Source of the DNA: Halobacteria archaeon HArc-gm2
GTDB taxonomy: Archaea > Halobacteriota > Halobacteria > Halobacteriales > Haloarculaceae
DNA length: 64,000 nucleotides
Direction: 5' to 3'
Assembly (NCBI GenBank): GCA_025517465.1
Contig: JAOPKE010000001.1
Coordinates: 868,001-932,000, forward strand
Shown: positions 41,263 through 51,604 of the stretch, piece after piece
Layout: every line of letters starts with the position of its first letter
Numbering within the stretch: position 1 is the stretch's first letter
Made by a program: the position numbers and the translations under genes
Notes under the pieces: model-generated
What the model was told of the DNA's origin: nothing
Databases searched by the model: none
What the model saw: only the letters and a program-made list of their open reading frames with translations

Positions 41263-42054
41263 CTAGAGGTCGCTCTCGAAGTCCTCGAGGCCGTAGACGG
41301 TGTCGGAACCGCGGCGGTCGAGGGTCTCGTTGGCGAGCAACCAGTAGACGACGGAGAGGGCCTTTCGACCCTTGTTGTTCGTCGGGACCACGAGATCGAC
41401 GTTCGACGTCGTGTTGTTGGAGTCGCACATCGCGATGACCGGGATGCCGACCGTGATGGCCTCCTTGACGGCCTGGGAGTCACCGATGGGGTCGGTGACG
41501 ACCACGACGTCCGGTTCGATGTAGCCGTCGTAGTCGGGGTTGGTCAGCGTGCCCGGGATGAAGCGGCCGGTGCGGGCGCGGGCGCCCACGGACTCGGCGA
41601 ACTTCTCGGCCGGGAACCGACCGTACTGGCGCGAGGAGGCGACCAGAATCTGTTCGGGCTGGTAGTTGGCCAGGAAGTCCGCGGCGGTGCGGATTCGCTG
41701 GTCCGTCATCGAGACGTCCAGCACGTAGAGACCGTCGGTCCGGACGCGGTGGATGAACCGCTCCATGTCCTTGGTCTTCTGCTGGGTCCCGATGTGGACC
41801 CCGGCGCCGAGGTACTCCTCGACGGGGATGAGGAGGTCCGCCTCTTCGTCGGGCATGACGTCCTCGTCCAGGCTGGGGCCTGACTCGGGCTCCTCGATCT
41901 CTTGTTCGGCCTCGGCGTCGGCCTCGTCGGCGTCGGCGTCGGCGGGCGTTTCCTCGGTGTCTGGGGTCTCCTCGGCGTCCGGCGTCTCCTCGACGACCTC
42001 GTCCTCGTCGTCGGGTTCTGACGCGTCGAGACCCTCGTTTTCGTTGCCGCTCAT
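41263..42054 (-). CDS. rps2: Ribosomal protein uS2 with acidic N-terminal extension
   Basis: 263 residues. Residues from about 75 ([26 protein letters not shown]) onward are normal archaeal uS2, including [28 protein letters not shown] and [23 protein letters not shown]. The first 70 residues are a Glu/Asp/Pro-rich extension. The start overlaps the eno stop by 4 bases, the standard eno-rps2 arrangement. Confidence 0.94.
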   Translation of the reverse strand: MSGNENEGLDASEPDDEDEVVEETPDAEETPDTEETPADADADEADAEAEQEIEEPESGPSLDEDVMPDEEADLLIPVEEYLGAGVHIGTQQKTKDMERFIHRVRTDGLYVLDVSMTDQRIRTAADFLANYQPEQILVASSRQYGRFPAEKFAESVGARARTGRFIPGTLTNPDYDGYIEPDVVVVTDPIGDSQAVKEAITVGIPVIAMCDSNNTTSNVDLVVPTNNKGRKALSVVYWLLANETLDRRGSDTVYGLEDFESDL

Positions 42055-43256
42055 ACAGCGTTGTCCTCGATTCGGATCAGTTCGTTCAGCTTGGCGGTGC
42101 GCTCGCCCCCGACCGCGCCCGTCTTGATGAACGGGGCCGCGGTCGCGGTGGCGAGGTGTGCGATGGTCGTGTCCTCCGTCTCGCCAGACCGATGGGAGAC
42201 GACGGGCTCGTACCCGCTCTCCACGGCGAGTTCGATGGCGTCGACCGTGTCGGTCAGCGTGCCGATCTGGTTGGGCTTGATGAGGATGCTGTTGGCCGCA
42301 CCCTGCTGGATGCCCTGGGAGAGCCGTTCGACGTTCGTGACGAACAGGTCGTCCCCGCAGACCAGCGTCTGGTCGCCGACTCGTTCCGTGAGGTCGGCGA
42401 ACGCCTCGTAATCGTTCTCGTCGAGCGGGTCCTCGACGTAGACCAGGTCGTACTCCTCGACGAGATCGGCGATGTAGTCGATCTGCTCCTCGGTGGAACG
42501 GACCTCGTCGCCGTAGACGTAGCCGTCCTCGTCCTCGTCGTACAGTTCGGCGCCGGCGACGTCCAGGCCGAACTGGATGGCGAAGCCGACGTCGTCCGCG
42601 ACGGTCTCGACTGCCTCGTCGACGATCTCGAACGCCTCGGCGTCGTCGATGGACGGCGCCCAGGCACCCTCGTCGCCCTTGCCGGCGGCGATGCCGCGCT
42701 CGTTCAGGACGTCGTGGACTTCCTGGTGGACCGCGGCGTTGGCGAAGATGGCCTCGGAGACGCTCGGTGCCCCGATGGGCGCCGAGAGGAACTCCTGGAT
42801 GTGCGTCGCGTCCGCGGCGTGTTCGCCGCCGCCGACGACGTTACCCAGCGGGGTCGGGAGCTCGTTGCCCCGGAAGGTCCCGCCGAGGTGCTGGAACAGT
42901 GGCGCGCCGAGTACGTCGGCGCCCGCCTTCGCAGCGGCCATCGAGATGGCGACGGCGCTGTTGGCGCCGATGCCGGAGAAGTCGTCCGTGCCGTCGGCGG
43001 CGTGAAGCGCCGCGTCGACGTCGCGCTGGTTACCGGCGTGAACCTCGCCGACGAGTCGCGGGATGGCGTCCTCGCGAGCGTTGGCGATGGCCTCGCTGGC
43101 CGGCAGTTCGATGGCTTCGTACTCCCCGGTACTCGCGCCGCTCGGGGCCTTGCCGCGTCCGAAGCCGCCCGATTCCGTCAGCACGTCGGCCTCGACGGTC
43201 GCGTTGCCGCGTGAGTCGAGGACGCGACGGAGCCGGACGTCGGTAATCAGCGTCAT
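42051..43256 (-). CDS. eno: Enolase
   Basis: 401 residues. Converts 2-phosphoglycerate to phosphoenolpyruvate with Mg2+. Signatures: ALRP-type region replaced by [21 protein letters not shown], metal ligands in [11 protein letters not shown] and CGDDLFVTN, and the hallmark [11 protein letters not shown] then [17 protein letters not shown]. Full length. Part of the rpoN-rpoK-eno-rps2 block of archaea. Confidence 0.96.
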   Translation of the reverse strand: MTLITDVRLRRVLDSRGNATVEADVLTESGGFGRGKAPSGASTGEYEAIELPASEAIANAREDAIPRLVGEVHAGNQRDVDAALHAADGTDDFSGIGANSAVAISMAAAKAGADVLGAPLFQHLGGTFRGNELPTPLGNVVGGGEHAADATHIQEFLSAPIGAPSVSEAIFANAAVHQEVHDVLNERGIAAGKGDEGAWAPSIDDAEAFEIVDEAVETVADDVGFAIQFGLDVAGAELYDEDEDGYVYGDEVRSTEEQIDYIADLVEEYDLVYVEDPLDENDYEAFADLTERVGDQTLVCGDDLFVTNVERLSQGIQQGAANSILIKPNQIGTLTDTVDAIELAVESGYEPVVSHRSGETEDTTIAHLATATAAPFIKTGAVGGERTAKLNELIRIEDNAV

Positions 43257-43432
43257 TGGTTCTCGCCTCGTCGGACGGTGAAGGGCAGGACGCCAGCGTC
43301 GTACTCCTCGGCCGCGATGAGGATCGGCTGGGTCTGATCGGAGTCGATGAGGACGGGCGCACCGTAGGCGACCTGCAGCGCTCGCGCCCCGATGATCCGC
43401 GCCTTCTCGTAGCGATTTTCCTGCGCCATCAT
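43253..43432 (-). CDS. rpoK: RNA polymerase subunit K (Rpo6)
   Basis: 59 residues, archaeal omega/RPB6 homologue that stabilises the largest polymerase subunit. [23 protein letters not shown] and [20 protein letters not shown] are the family blocks. Two ATGs (43432, 43429) stand in tandem; the first overlaps the rpoN stop by ATGA. Confidence 0.93.
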   Translation of the reverse strand: MMAQENRYEKARIIGARALQVAYGAPVLIDSDQTQPILIAAEEYDAGVLPFTVRRGENQ

Positions 43433-43629
43433 TGATACGGTGCCACGATGTCGACCAGATCCTTGTGCGAGACGAGCATCCGGCGACAGCAGTGTCGTTC
43501 GACGCCGAGTTCGTCGAGGACCATCTCGGGGTCCTCCGGATCCTCGGCCTCGCGCGTCCGTGCCTTGAATTCTTCCCAGTGCTCGCCGACGACGTTGCCG
43601 CACGTGAAACACCGGACCGGTACCATCAT
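43429..43629 (-). CDS. rpoN: RNA polymerase subunit N (Rpo10)
   Basis: 66 residues. The zinc bundle has Cys in [10 protein letters not shown] and HCCRRM, the archaeal RPB10 pattern CxxC...CC. Located between rps9 and rpoK in the archaeal operon. Confidence 0.95.
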   Translation of the reverse strand: MMVPVRCFTCGNVVGEHWEEFKARTREAEDPEDPEMVLDELGVERHCCRRMLVSHKDLVDIVAPYQ

Positions 43630-43640
43630 ATCATATCACC

Positions 43641-44039
43641 TTAGCGGTAGGATTTCTGGTAGCGGGCCCGCGCGCCGGGGCCGCCCCACTTCTTGGATTC
43701 GGACTGGCGAACGTCGTTGACCAGCAGCGAACGGTCGAACTCCATGAACGCGTCGCGGAGTTCGGCGTCGTTCGTGTGGTCGACGAGCGCACGTGCGATG
43801 GCGGTGCGGGCCGCGTCGGCCTGCCCCATCACGCCGCCGCCCTCGACGTCGACGTCGACGTCGACCGTCTCGCGGAGCTCGTCGTCCGCGATGCGGAACG
43901 GTTCCAGCATCTTGAGCTGTGCCAGCTCCGGCTCGACCAGTTCGACCGGCCGGGAGTCGACGCGTACGCGGCCCTCGCCGTCGCTGATCGTCGCGCGGGC
44001 GATGGCCGTCTTCTTCTTGCCAGAGGTGTTCGTTACCAT
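43641..44039 (-). CDS. rps9: Ribosomal protein uS9
   Basis: 132 residues. Small-subunit protein reaching the P-site tRNA with its C-terminal tail. [21 protein letters not shown] at the start and [22 protein letters not shown] at the end are the family signatures. Overlaps rpl13 by 7 bases. Confidence 0.95.
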   Translation of the reverse strand: MVTNTSGKKKTAIARATISDGEGRVRVDSRPVELVEPELAQLKMLEPFRIADDELRETVDVDVDVEGGGVMGQADAARTAIARALVDHTNDAELRDAFMEFDRSLLVNDVRQSESKKWGGPGARARYQKSYR

Positions 44040-44482
44040 GTTACGTTCGCTCCGATAGATTCGCTGACGTCTCCCAGCGAGACGAACTTGATGTTCGACA
44101 GTCGGTCGAGCGAGGTGTCTTCGAGGACCTCCGCCTCGTGGTCGTCGTCGCCCTCGTAGGGGTTGCCGACGTAGACGCGGACGTTCTCGAAGGCCTCGCG
44201 GCCGCGGGGTTTCTTGTGTGGCACCATGCCGCGGATGGACCGCTTGAAGATGCCGTCCGGTCGCTTCGGGTAGTACGGTCCGCGGTCGGAGCCGATTTCC
44301 CGTCGCTTCTGGAACTTCGCGACGACGTCGTCCTCGTTGCCCGTGATGACGGACTGCTCGGCGTTGACCACGGCGACGCGGTCTCCGTCGAGGGCGCGCT
44401 GGGCGACGTTCGAGGCGACGCGACCGAAGATGCAGTCGCGGGCGTCGACGACGAGGTCGGCGTCGAATTCGGCGACGCTCAT
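44033..44482 (-). CDS. rpl13: Ribosomal protein uL13
   Basis: 149 residues. [22 protein letters not shown] and the [42 protein letters not shown] segment are those of archaeal uL13. Coupled by overlap to rpl18e before and rps9 after. Confidence 0.95.
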   Translation of the reverse strand: MSVAEFDADLVVDARDCIFGRVASNVAQRALDGDRVAVVNAEQSVITGNEDDVVAKFQKRREIGSDRGPYYPKRPDGIFKRSIRGMVPHKKPRGREAFENVRVYVGNPYEGDDDHEAEVLEDTSLDRLSNIKFVSLGDVSESIGANVTW

Positions 44483-44829
44483 CGGATCACCCGTACCTGT
44501 GAGCCTTCGGGGTTGTTTTCGATTGCCTGTTCGAGTGATACGGCATCTCCGACCTGGTCGATCTTCTGCTCGGCGGTACCGGAGAAGTCGACGGCTGCGA
44601 CGGTGACGTCCTTCTGCAGGACGCCGGAGCCGAGCACCTTGCCCGGCACGACCACGGTCTCGTCCTCCCGGGCGTAGCGCTCGATGCGCCCCAGGTTGAC
44701 TTCCGCGTGGGTTCGCCGCGGCTTTTCGAGCCGCTGTGCGATGTCGCCCCAGACGTCGCCGCCCTGACTGCGGGCGGCCGACTTCAGGTCGGCGATGAGA
44801 CTACTGAGTCTCGGATTGGTCTTGCTCAT
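44479..44829 (-). CDS. rpl18e: Ribosomal protein eL18
   Basis: 116 residues. [50 protein letters not shown] is the typical eL18 start. Follows tRNA-Leu by 21 bases in the same direction; the tRNA is thus inside the operon between rpoD and rpl18e. Confidence 0.95.
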   Translation of the reverse strand: MSKTNPRLSSLIADLKSAARSQGGDVWGDIAQRLEKPRRTHAEVNLGRIERYAREDETVVVPGKVLGSGVLQKDVTVAAVDFSGTAEQKIDQVGDAVSLEQAIENNPEGSQVRVIR

Positions 44830-44850
44830 GACGTTCCTCCTGTGGAAAAG

Positions 44851-44935
44851 TGCAGGGAGCAGGATTTGAACCTGCGGACCCCTACGGGACAGCGCCCTGA
44901 ACGCTGCGCCGTTGGCCAGACTTGGCTATCCCTGC
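44851..44935 (-). tRNA. tRNA-Leu (anticodon CAG)
   Basis: 85-base class II tRNA: acceptor GCAGGGA/TCCCTGC with discriminator A, GCCAAG D-region, anticodon stem CAGCG/CGCTG with loop TTCAGGG (anticodon CAG), long variable arm, T-arm GCAGG-TTCAAAT-CCTGC. Lies between rpoD and rpl18e, transcribed the same way. Confidence 0.95.
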
Positions 44936-45041
44936 GCGTAGTAGTTCGTTCTGGATGCCCCCTAAAACCGCTTTCGGTCCTCACGCTAGAGCCGTGGGGC
45001 GTCGCGGTCATCGGTGCGGTGGGGGCAGGGGTCATTCTCGC

Positions 45042-45788
45042 TTACAGTTGGACTGCTTCGCGCAGTTCGTCCGCGCGGTCGCGAATCGACTCGACGGCGC
45101 GGAGGGTCAGTTCGTCCACGGTGAAGGATCCGTCAGTCTCGACGTGGAACACGAACGCGTTCTCGACGTCGGTGACTTCCAGTTCCTTCCCGGGATAGCG
45201 GTTCGTGAGGTCGTTGCCGAACTCGTCGGTGAGGATCAACTCACCGTCGTCCTCGATAACGCCTCGCAGGATGTGGGGTTCCTCGTCCTCGAACTCGCCC
45301 GTGTCGCCGACGACCTCCACCTGCTGGAGGTGCCGGTAGCCGACCGCGACGCCGCCCTGATGCTTGGCGTGTTCGCGGCCGCGGTCGAGGACGGCGTCGG
45401 CCTCGACTTCGAGGCGCTGGCCGTCTTTCAGGTCGATGATCGGGACGTTTTCGTCGGCCGGCTGGACGTAGTCGTCGCTGGTGACCAGGTCACCCGAGTA
45501 GGCCGTCTCCGGCCCCTCGACGTCGATGGACAGCGTGACCTCGTCGCCGACCTCGAAGTCGCCGAGATCGGTCGTCAGCGGGACGAGCCCCAGCCGAAGG
45601 CCGATCTGTTCGTCGAACATGACGCTCGAGTTCTCGATGACGCGGACCTGGTCGACGCTGAACGTCGGCACGTCCGCGACCATCGCCCGGCGGATGCCGT
45701 TGGCGAACGCGGGCGTGATGCCGCGCACGAGGAACCGGGCCTCGCGGTCGGTGCGTTCGACGAACTCGACTTCGTATTCTCCAGCCAT
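45042..45788 (-). CDS. rpoD: RNA polymerase subunit D (Rpo3)
   Basis: 248 residues. Archaeal alpha/RPB3 homologue that pairs with subunit L in assembly; [35 protein letters not shown] is the alpha-motif. The protein has no Cys at all, so it cannot hold the Fe-S cluster some archaeal RpoD have. Order rps11-rpoD is standard. Confidence 0.95.
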   Translation of the reverse strand: MAGEYEVEFVERTDREARFLVRGITPAFANGIRRAMVADVPTFSVDQVRVIENSSVMFDEQIGLRLGLVPLTTDLGDFEVGDEVTLSIDVEGPETAYSGDLVTSDDYVQPADENVPIIDLKDGQRLEVEADAVLDRGREHAKHQGGVAVGYRHLQQVEVVGDTGEFEDEEPHILRGVIEDDGELILTDEFGNDLTNRYPGKELEVTDVENAFVFHVETDGSFTVDELTLRAVESIRDRADELREAVQL

Positions 45789-45791
45789 AGG

Positions 45792-46181
45792 TCAGAATCC
45801 TGCGTTCTTGGGACCGCGGGTCCCGTCGTGGGGGATCGGGGTCACGTCCTCGATGCGGCCGATCTCGAGGCCGGCACGTGCCAGCGCCCGGATCGTCGCC
45901 TGTGCACCGGGGCCGGGGGACTTCTGCTGGTTCCCACCAGGTCCGCGCACGCGAACGTGCACGCCCTCGACGTTCTGGGCCTTGGCCTCCTCGGCCACGA
46001 CCTCGGCCATCTGCATCGCCGCGTACGGCGACGCCTCGTCACGGTTCTGCTTGACGACCGTCCCGCCGCTGGACTTGGCCAGCGTCTCGGCGCCCGTCTG
46101 GTCCGTGATGGTGATGATGGTGTTGTTGAACGATGCGTACACGTGGGCGATGCCCCACTTGTCGTCTTCAGATTCGCTCAT
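45792..46181 (-). CDS. rps11: Ribosomal protein uS11
   Basis: 129 residues. [33 protein letters not shown] and the Gly/Arg-rich platform segment [20 protein letters not shown] then [14 protein letters not shown] identify it. Overlaps the rps4 stop by 4 bases. Confidence 0.96.
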   Translation of the reverse strand: MSESEDDKWGIAHVYASFNNTIITITDQTGAETLAKSSGGTVVKQNRDEASPYAAMQMAEVVAEEAKAQNVEGVHVRVRGPGGNQQKSPGPGAQATIRALARAGLEIGRIEDVTPIPHDGTRGPKNAGF

Positions 46182-46699
46182 TCTTGGTCCTCCGCCCGGG
46201 CGGGGTGCAGTTCGTCCGCCAGCGAGCTGTTTTCGTCGAAGCCGAGTTCGCCTTCCTCGTCGACCTCGACCGTCTTGCCCGGTCGCGTGACGCGGGCGTC
46301 GCCGACCGTGATGTGGCCGTGCGTGATGAACTGCCGCGCCTGGTCGGGCGTGTTGCCCAGCCCCTTGCGGTACGCGACGGTCTGGAGACGGCGCTCCAGG
46401 ACGTCGGTCACGTCGAGCGACAGGACGTCGTCGAGCGCGTCCTGCTCGTCGAGGACGCCGTAGCGCTGGAGACGGGCCAGGAACTCCGCGGCCTCGTCCG
46501 CTGCGCCCTCGCCCTCGGCACGACCCAGAAGCTTCCGGGCCTCGCGGCGGTAGCCACGAAGCTCGGACTGGGCGCGCCAGAGCTCTTCCTTGTTCTTCAG
46601 GCCGTAGCGCCCGACGAGGTTGGACTCGTCGGCGATGCGCTCGCCCTGGTAGGGGTGGTTCGGCGTCTCGTAGAACTTGGTGTTGCTACCGAGCGCCAT
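46178..46699 (-). CDS. rps4: Ribosomal protein uS4
   Basis: 173 residues. S4 RNA-binding domain ([33 protein letters not shown]) in the second half; N-terminal block [25 protein letters not shown] is archaeal. Binds 16S rRNA early in assembly. Its ATG meets the rps13 stop. Confidence 0.96.
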   Translation of the reverse strand: MALGSNTKFYETPNHPYQGERIADESNLVGRYGLKNKEELWRAQSELRGYRREARKLLGRAEGEGAADEAAEFLARLQRYGVLDEQDALDDVLSLDVTDVLERRLQTVAYRKGLGNTPDQARQFITHGHITVGDARVTRPGKTVEVDEEGELGFDENSSLADELHPARAEDQE

Positions 46700-47235
46700 T
46701 ATTCGTCACCCTCCTCGCCGGCGGCCTCGTCCTCGGCCATGTCCTCTTTGATGGCCTCGACGTTGACGCCGATGGTGCCTTCGGTACGACCGGTGGACTT
46801 GGTGCGCTGCCCGCGGACCTTCTGGCCGCGCTGGTGGCGAACGCCCTTGTAGGAGTCGATCATCTGCATCCGGTTGATGTCCTGCCGACGCTGCATCTGC
46901 AGGTCGTTACCCACTTCGTGGGTCGTCTCACCGGTGTAGAAGTCGTTCTGGTGGTTAGCGAGCCATTCCGGGACCTCGTCAGCGTAGCCCTGCACGAGGT
47001 CGACGATCGTGTCGATCTCGTCGTCCTCGAGCCGGCCGAGCGTTGCCTGGCGGTCGATCCCCGACTTGTCGGAGATGATCCGCGCGGCGCGTCGCCCGAT
47101 GCCGTTCATATCAGTGAGGGCTCGCTCGACACTCTTCGTGCCGTCGAGGTCCGTCTGTCCGATACGGACGAAGTAGCGGATGTCCTCCTCCTCATCCGCT
47201 TCCTCTTCCGTGTTCTCGGGTTCTTCTGCACTCAT
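46699..47235 (-). CDS. rps13: Ribosomal protein uS13
   Basis: 178 residues. First ribosomal gene of the operon. An acidic leader (AEEPENTEEEADEEED) precedes RYFVRIGQTDLDGTKSVERALTDMNGIGRRAA; the C-terminal HQRGQKVRGQRTKSTGRTEGTIGVN tail reaches the subunit interface. ATG 47235 chosen, 19 bases after tRNA-Ser; the upstream frame runs into the tRNA. Confidence 0.95.
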   Translation of the reverse strand: MSAEEPENTEEEADEEEDIRYFVRIGQTDLDGTKSVERALTDMNGIGRRAARIISDKSGIDRQATLGRLEDDEIDTIVDLVQGYADEVPEWLANHQNDFYTGETTHEVGNDLQMQRRQDINRMQMIDSYKGVRHQRGQKVRGQRTKSTGRTEGTIGVNVEAIKEDMAEDEAAGEEGDE

Positions 47236-47253
47236 GTGTTGTTGTGTTGTGAG

Positions 47254-47338
47254 CGTCGTGGCGGGGATTCGAACCCCGGAGGCTGTACGCCACAGAGTTA
47301 GCAACCCTGCGCCTTGGGCCAGGCTTGGCTACCACGAC
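47254..47338 (-). tRNA. tRNA-Ser (anticodon GCU)
   Basis: 85-base class II tRNA: acceptor GTCGTGG/CCACGAC with discriminator G, anticodon stem CAGGG/CTCTG with loop TTGCTAA (anticodon GCT), long variable arm, T-arm CGGGG-TTCGAAT-CCCCG. It heads the rps13-rps4-rps11-rpoD transcript. Confidence 0.95.
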
Positions 47339-47446
47339 ACTTCGGCGTGCGTCCAACGGACACACAGTCGGTTGTACTCGCGCCCGCTCGTACGGACTCG
47401 GGACCCGACGCCCCTACACGAGTTGTATCTGTGACTCCACGCCCCC

Positions 47447-47457
47447 CATATTTAAAC
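47447..47457. promoter_or_regulatory. A/T-rich promoter candidate for both flanking transcripts
   Basis: CATATTTAAAC is the only A/T-rich patch between tRNA-Ser and the divergent gene at 47516. On either strand it resembles a TATA box (TTTAAATA / TATTTAAA), and could serve the tRNA-rps13 operon, the rightward gene, or both. Confidence 0.4.
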
Positions 47458-47515
47458 GCAACGAAACGCCGGATCGGGCGTGAACCACTTGCACGCGGCG
47501 GGACTATACTCCGGT

Positions 47516-47800
47516 ATGGCACCCACCGTGGTCGACCCCACAGACAGAGCGGCACTCGCCGAAGCACTCGAACAGTTCGCCGACCTCGTCACGGAACGAG
47601 GCGACGGGACGCTCGTCGCCGAGTTCGGTGCCACCGCGCACTTCGCCGTGGAACCTGACGGCAGCGTCGACGCCGGAATGCCGCTGCACGACTTCGACGG
47701 ACCCGCCGACAGGCTCGCCTTCGACCACGACGGCGGATCCGTCGACGTCGAGTTCGACGCCGACTCGCAGACCGTCGTCTACACCTTCCGTCGACCCTGA
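47516..47800 (+). CDS. Small haloarchaeal hypothetical protein
   Basis: 94 residues, acidic, with an alpha helix (PTDRAALAEALEQFADLVTERG) and a beta-strand half (TLVAEFGATAHFAVEPDG, GSVDVEFDADSQTVVYTF). Looks like a compact conserved haloarchaeal protein; family not recognised. ATG 47516 is preferred over 47480. Confidence 0.55.
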   Translation: MAPTVVDPTDRAALAEALEQFADLVTERGDGTLVAEFGATAHFAVEPDGSVDAGMPLHDFDGPADRLAFDHDGGSVDVEFDADSQTVVYTFRRP

Positions 47801-47890
47801 GTGGCATCGGCCTGTCGACACCATCGCCCCACCGACGTCGTCGTACGCACGTCACAATCCTTTTCGCCGGCCGACTACCTACCCTACTCC

Positions 47891-48946
47891 ATGAACGAAG
47901 CGGACGTACGCGAGCGCCTGCGCGTGGTCGACGACCCGGACCTCGGGGACGACATCGTCTCTCTCGGTCTGGTCAACGAGGTCGAAATGGGGGACGACAG
48001 CATCGACATCGACCTCGCGCTGGGCGCACCCTACTCCCCCACCGAGAGCGCCATCGCCGCCGACGTGCGGCAGGCGCTCGACGACACTGACAAACAGATC
48101 AACCTCACCGCCACGGTCGACCGGGGCGTCGACCCCGAAGACCAGGTCCTTCCGGGCGTCAAGAACATCATCGCCGTCGCCTCCGGCAAGGGCGGGGTCG
48201 GCAAGAGTACCCTCGCCGTGAACCTCGCGGCGGGCCTCTCCAAGATGGGTGCCCGTGTCGGCCTCTTCGACGGCGACATCTACGGTCCGAACGTCCCCCG
48301 GATGGTCGACGCGGACGAACACCCGAAGGCCACCGAGGAAGACGAGATCGTCCCGCCCGAGAAGTACGGGATGAAGCTGATGAGCATGGATTTCCTCGTC
48401 GGCGAGGACGACCCGGTCATCTGGCGCGGCCCGATGGTCCACAGCGTCCTCACCCAGCTCTGGGAGGACGTCCTCTGGGGGAGCCTCGACTACATGATCG
48501 TCGACCTGCCGCCGGGCACTGGCGACACGCAACTCACCCTGCTCCAGAGCGTCCCGGTCTCCGGCGCGGTCATCGTCACGACGCCCCAGGACGTCGCGCT
48601 CGACGACGCCCGGAAGGGGCTCCAGATGTTCGGCCGCCACGACACGCCGGTCCTCGGCGTCGTCGAGAACATGTCGACCTTCCACTGCCCGGACTGCGGC
48701 TCCGACCACGACATCTTCGGCAGCGGCGGCGGCCGCGACTTCGCCGAAGAGACGGAGATGCCGTTCCTCGGCGAGATTCCCCTCGACCCGTCGGTCAGGG
48801 AGGGCGGCGACGACGGGAAACCGATGGTCCTCGACGAGGACAGTGAGACGGGGGAGGCCTTCCGCCAGTTCGTCTACCGGACGGCGAACAACCAGGGAAT
48901 CGTCCATCGCAAGCGACACTCCGACCGCGCTAAAGTCGAACAGTAG
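47891..48946 (+). CDS. Mrp/NBP35-type Fe-S carrier ATPase
   Basis: 351 residues. N-terminal DUF59/MIP18 domain (about 1-85), then a P-loop deviant Walker A GKGGVGKST near 103, Walker B-type DLPPGTGDTQ, and a CPDCGSDHDIFGSGGG block near 265 whose CxxC binds a shared Fe-S cluster in the dimer. Such ATPases assemble and deliver Fe-S clusters; the window has several clients (UDG, ferredoxin, FixC). ATG 47891. Confidence 0.9.
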   Translation: MNEADVRERLRVVDDPDLGDDIVSLGLVNEVEMGDDSIDIDLALGAPYSPTESAIAADVRQALDDTDKQINLTATVDRGVDPEDQVLPGVKNIIAVASGKGGVGKSTLAVNLAAGLSKMGARVGLFDGDIYGPNVPRMVDADEHPKATEEDEIVPPEKYGMKLMSMDFLVGEDDPVIWRGPMVHSVLTQLWEDVLWGSLDYMIVDLPPGTGDTQLTLLQSVPVSGAVIVTTPQDVALDDARKGLQMFGRHDTPVLGVVENMSTFHCPDCGSDHDIFGSGGGRDFAEETEMPFLGEIPLDPSVREGGDDGKPMVLDEDSETGEAFRQFVYRTANNQGIVHRKRHSDRAKVEQ

Positions 48947-49021
48947 TCGCGGTCAGATCGACCGAGAGAGCCGCCACTCGCCGAGATTCGCACGAACGAG
49001 CGAACTGCGAGAAGACAGAAC

Positions 49022-49213
49022 TTACGCTTCGACCGTCGCGCCCTGCTTGCTGGTGACGTAGCCCGCGATGCGGTTGCGAACGCCCTTGGACTCGATGTTG
49101 GTCAGTTCGGTGACGACGTCCTTGTTGTGCTCGAAGTCGTCGCCGAACGCGTCGGGGTATCGCTCCATCAGGATCTTGGCCGTCTTCTTGACGTATGCCG
49201 GTTTGATTGCCAT
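49022..49213 (-). CDS. rps17e: Ribosomal protein eS17
   Basis: 63 residues. [32 protein letters not shown] and [11 protein letters not shown] define archaeal eS17. Single gene, convergent with the Mrp gene. The following 203 bases to 49416 show no gene. Confidence 0.93.
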   Translation of the reverse strand: MAIKPAYVKKTAKILMERYPDAFGDDFEHNKDVVTELTNIESKGVRNRIAGYVTSKQGATVEA

Positions 49214-49416
49214 GCGGGAGAGTTTCCTCGTTGGCCCCTAAAAGGATTCGAATCGGACTGGCCGAGTGCGGACGTTTATCACGGAAGACGGGGCCAGCAC
49301 GCGACGTGAGCTGAGAATTGCTCCGCAGTGGCCAGCGATAGCGCGACACACCACTGCGGAGTACCGAACATCGTCGCCTGTTCGCCCCAAACCCATACAC
49401 AGTCACACCGCTGACG

Positions 49417-50016
49417 TCACCACTCGGCGTCGACGTGGTCGGTGAGCACCGCGAACGCTGCCTCCTCACGCTCGCCGCCGCAGGTCTCGACGACCGACTC
49501 CAGATGGGCGAGTCGTTCGAGCAACGCCGCGGTGTCGTAGGTAGGGACGTCCAGCCGTGAAGCCGCCACAGTCGCCTCGATTACGGCGTTGAACCCCCGG
49601 TTGATCGTCGGGACGATCTCGCGCTCGATGGCGGATTCGATCGGTCGGAGTTCCCACTCGACCCACTGCGTCTCTCCGTCGGTCCCCTCGTCCCGACGGG
49701 ACACGTCGACGCGAGCCCAGGCGTCCGCGCTCGCGAGCACTGGGTCGTCTTCTTCCCGAACGGTCATCGCTGCCTCGACGAAGTCGACGGGGTCGGCGAC
49801 GAACTGGACGTACCCTTCGCCGCGCTCGCGGAAGTTCCGCCAGGTCCGCGTTCGTCCCCACGTCCGCGCCGTCACAGACCCGGCGCCGCCGTCGGGGGCG
49901 TGGAGACCCAGCGCGGCGACGTTCCACCGTTCGTTCGGCCCGAGCGTCGTCACGACGGACTCGGTGACGCCACGCAGTTCGACCGGCCAGTCCGCGTCGC
50001 CATCGAGCTCCGTCAC
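49417..50016 (-). CDS. DUF447 family protein
   Basis: 199 residues of the DUF447 type, related to flavin-binding split-barrel proteins; GVTESVVTTLGPNERWNVAALGLH at the start and FNAVIEATVAASRLD near 150 are the recognisable parts. In methanogens and methylotrophs the family is linked to H4MPT-type C1 gene clusters. Last gene of a four-gene operon with cofD; the start overlaps the stop of the CitG-like gene. Confidence 0.7.
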   Translation of the reverse strand: MTELDGDADWPVELRGVTESVVTTLGPNERWNVAALGLHAPDGGAGSVTARTWGRTRTWRNFRERGEGYVQFVADPVDFVEAAMTVREEDDPVLASADAWARVDVSRRDEGTDGETQWVEWELRPIESAIEREIVPTINRGFNAVIEATVAASRLDVPTYDTAALLERLAHLESVVETCGGEREEAAFAVLTDHVDAEW

Positions 50017-50846
50017 ACCTGGAGCCCCCGTTCGAGCGCGATGAACAACGCTGCGGCGATTATGTCGGCCGTCGTCCCCGGGTTGACGTCGCGTTCAACG
50101 AACTCGTCGGCCAGGTCGGCAGCAGCTTCCTCGCCGTCGAGGACCGCCCGGGCCCGACGCATCACTTCCTCGGCCGTCTCGCGGTCGTTCCGGGTCACGA
50201 CGAACGTGTCGACCTCCTCGGCGAGCAATTCGAGGAAGACGTGTGCCGCGCGGTCCGGGACCGGTCCGTCGCGTCGCTCGATGGCAGCGGCCGCCTCGAA
50301 ACTCCGGGTGAATCCGTCGACCCACTCGGCCGCCACACCGTCGACGTCCGAACTGAGTTCCATCACGTCTTCGAGCGTGAGGCGTCGGGCTTCGAGTTCC
50401 GGGATAGCGTCGGTTCCGCGACGGACGTCCAGCCCGTCGAGGTCGTCTGGCGGTTCGTCGACCGCGACGTCGACGTGCTCGAACGCCCGGTAGAAGTTCG
50501 CCGCGTCTTCGACGGTCGTTCCCGAGACGACGTCGCTGGCCCGCTCGGGAGTTAGTTCACCGGACGCCCCGGTCGCGACGAGCGGCGTCACCAGCAACAG
50601 CGCTCCGAACTGGGTGTTGCCGCCCTCCTGGTCGGCCATTCCCTCGACGGATCGTTCGAAGGCTTCGCCGACTGGGCCACCGTCGGCGGCGAGCCGAAAT
50701 CCCGACTGCGCGCCGACCGCGCCGGCGACGAAGTGCTCGAATCGCAGGTCGTCGTACTCGTGGCGACGGTCGACGTTACCGGGTTTCGGCGTGCTCGTCA
50801 CCTCCAGCAGGAGGGCCAGTTCGGCGTTCTGGGCGAGGGACCTCAC
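50013..50846 (-). CDS. CitG/triphosphoribosyl-dephospho-CoA synthase-like protein
   Basis: 277 residues, CitG-type fold. VTSTPKPGNVDRRHEYDDLRFEHFVAGAVGA near residue 16 is the family block (T-PKPGxVD). Real citrate lyase genes are absent, so true citrate lyase prosthetic-group synthesis is unlikely; homologues in archaea occur with C1-cofactor genes. GTG 50846 overlaps the stop of the gene before (GTGA). Confidence 0.7.
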   Translation of the reverse strand: MRSLAQNAELALLLEVTSTPKPGNVDRRHEYDDLRFEHFVAGAVGAQSGFRLAADGGPVGEAFERSVEGMADQEGGNTQFGALLLVTPLVATGASGELTPERASDVVSGTTVEDAANFYRAFEHVDVAVDEPPDDLDGLDVRRGTDAIPELEARRLTLEDVMELSSDVDGVAAEWVDGFTRSFEAAAAIERRDGPVPDRAAHVFLELLAEEVDTFVVTRNDRETAEEVMRRARAVLDGEEAAADLADEFVERDVNPGTTADIIAAALFIALERGLQV

Positions 50847-51604
50847 GGCGGTGCCTCCTCTCGGAACCACGCGTCGGTCGCCTCGCGGACGCGCCGGAGA
50901 ACCCGTGGATCGTCGCTCGGTCGGCCGACGCTGACGGCGTCGGCACCGTATTCCAGGTACTCCCGCACCGACGCCTCGTCCCGAACCTCGTTGTTTGCGA
51001 CGACGAAGGCGTCCACCGCATCGGCGACGTCGGCCACGACTGGCTCGGAGTCCATCGCGTCGACGTGAATCAGGTCGGCGCCAACCGCGTCGAGGTCCGC
51101 GGCCAGCGCCGGCAGATCGACACCGTCGACCTCGGCGCGTACCTTGACGCCGACCGTGGCGCCGGTCGCCGTGGCGGCCTCGACCTGCTTGCACAGCCGA
51201 CCCGGCTGGTGGAGCAACGCTTCGCCCGCGCGTGCGTCGCACATCTCCTCCTGGCGACAGTGGGCGTTTATCTCAAGGATCGCATCGTGGTCGCGACAGA
51301 GGTCGGCCGCGTCCTCCAGCGGAACCAGCGTCGAACTGCGCACGTTCACCGCCGGCCGGATCGGGACGTCGTCGAGGGCCCGGAGCTGTGAGTTGACGAA
51401 GTGGTGCGGGTCGGCCGGGAGGAACTCCTCGCGGTCGCGGTCGACCAGCTGCCTGGCCGCCCGACGAGTCGGCTCGTCGAGGGCGACGCCACCGAGGAAC
51501 GCACAGCCGACGTAGTCGGCGGCTGCCTCGGCCCATTCGGCGTCGGAGGCCCCGCTGAGACTGGCCGCGGCGACGCGGGGCTCGAACAGGGGCCGGGAGT
51601 TCAC
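50843..51604 (-). CDS. Dihydrouridine synthase-like (TIM-barrel, FMN) protein
   Basis: 253 residues, TIM barrel like Dus family. [23 protein letters not shown] near 125 and later [20 protein letters not shown] and [12 protein letters not shown] (phosphate/FMN-binding end) resemble Dus. A tRNA role is uncertain: the typical C-terminal tRNA-binding helical domain is missing, so another redox role is possible. Located between cofD and the CitG-like gene. Confidence 0.65.
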   Translation of the reverse strand: MNSRPLFEPRVAAASLSGASDAEWAEAAADYVGCAFLGGVALDEPTRRAARQLVDRDREEFLPADPHHFVNSQLRALDDVPIRPAVNVRSSTLVPLEDAADLCRDHDAILEINAHCRQEEMCDARAGEALLHQPGRLCKQVEAATATGATVGVKVRAEVDGVDLPALAADLDAVGADLIHVDAMDSEPVVADVADAVDAFVVANNEVRDEASVREYLEYGADAVSVGRPSDDPRVLRRVREATDAWFREEAPP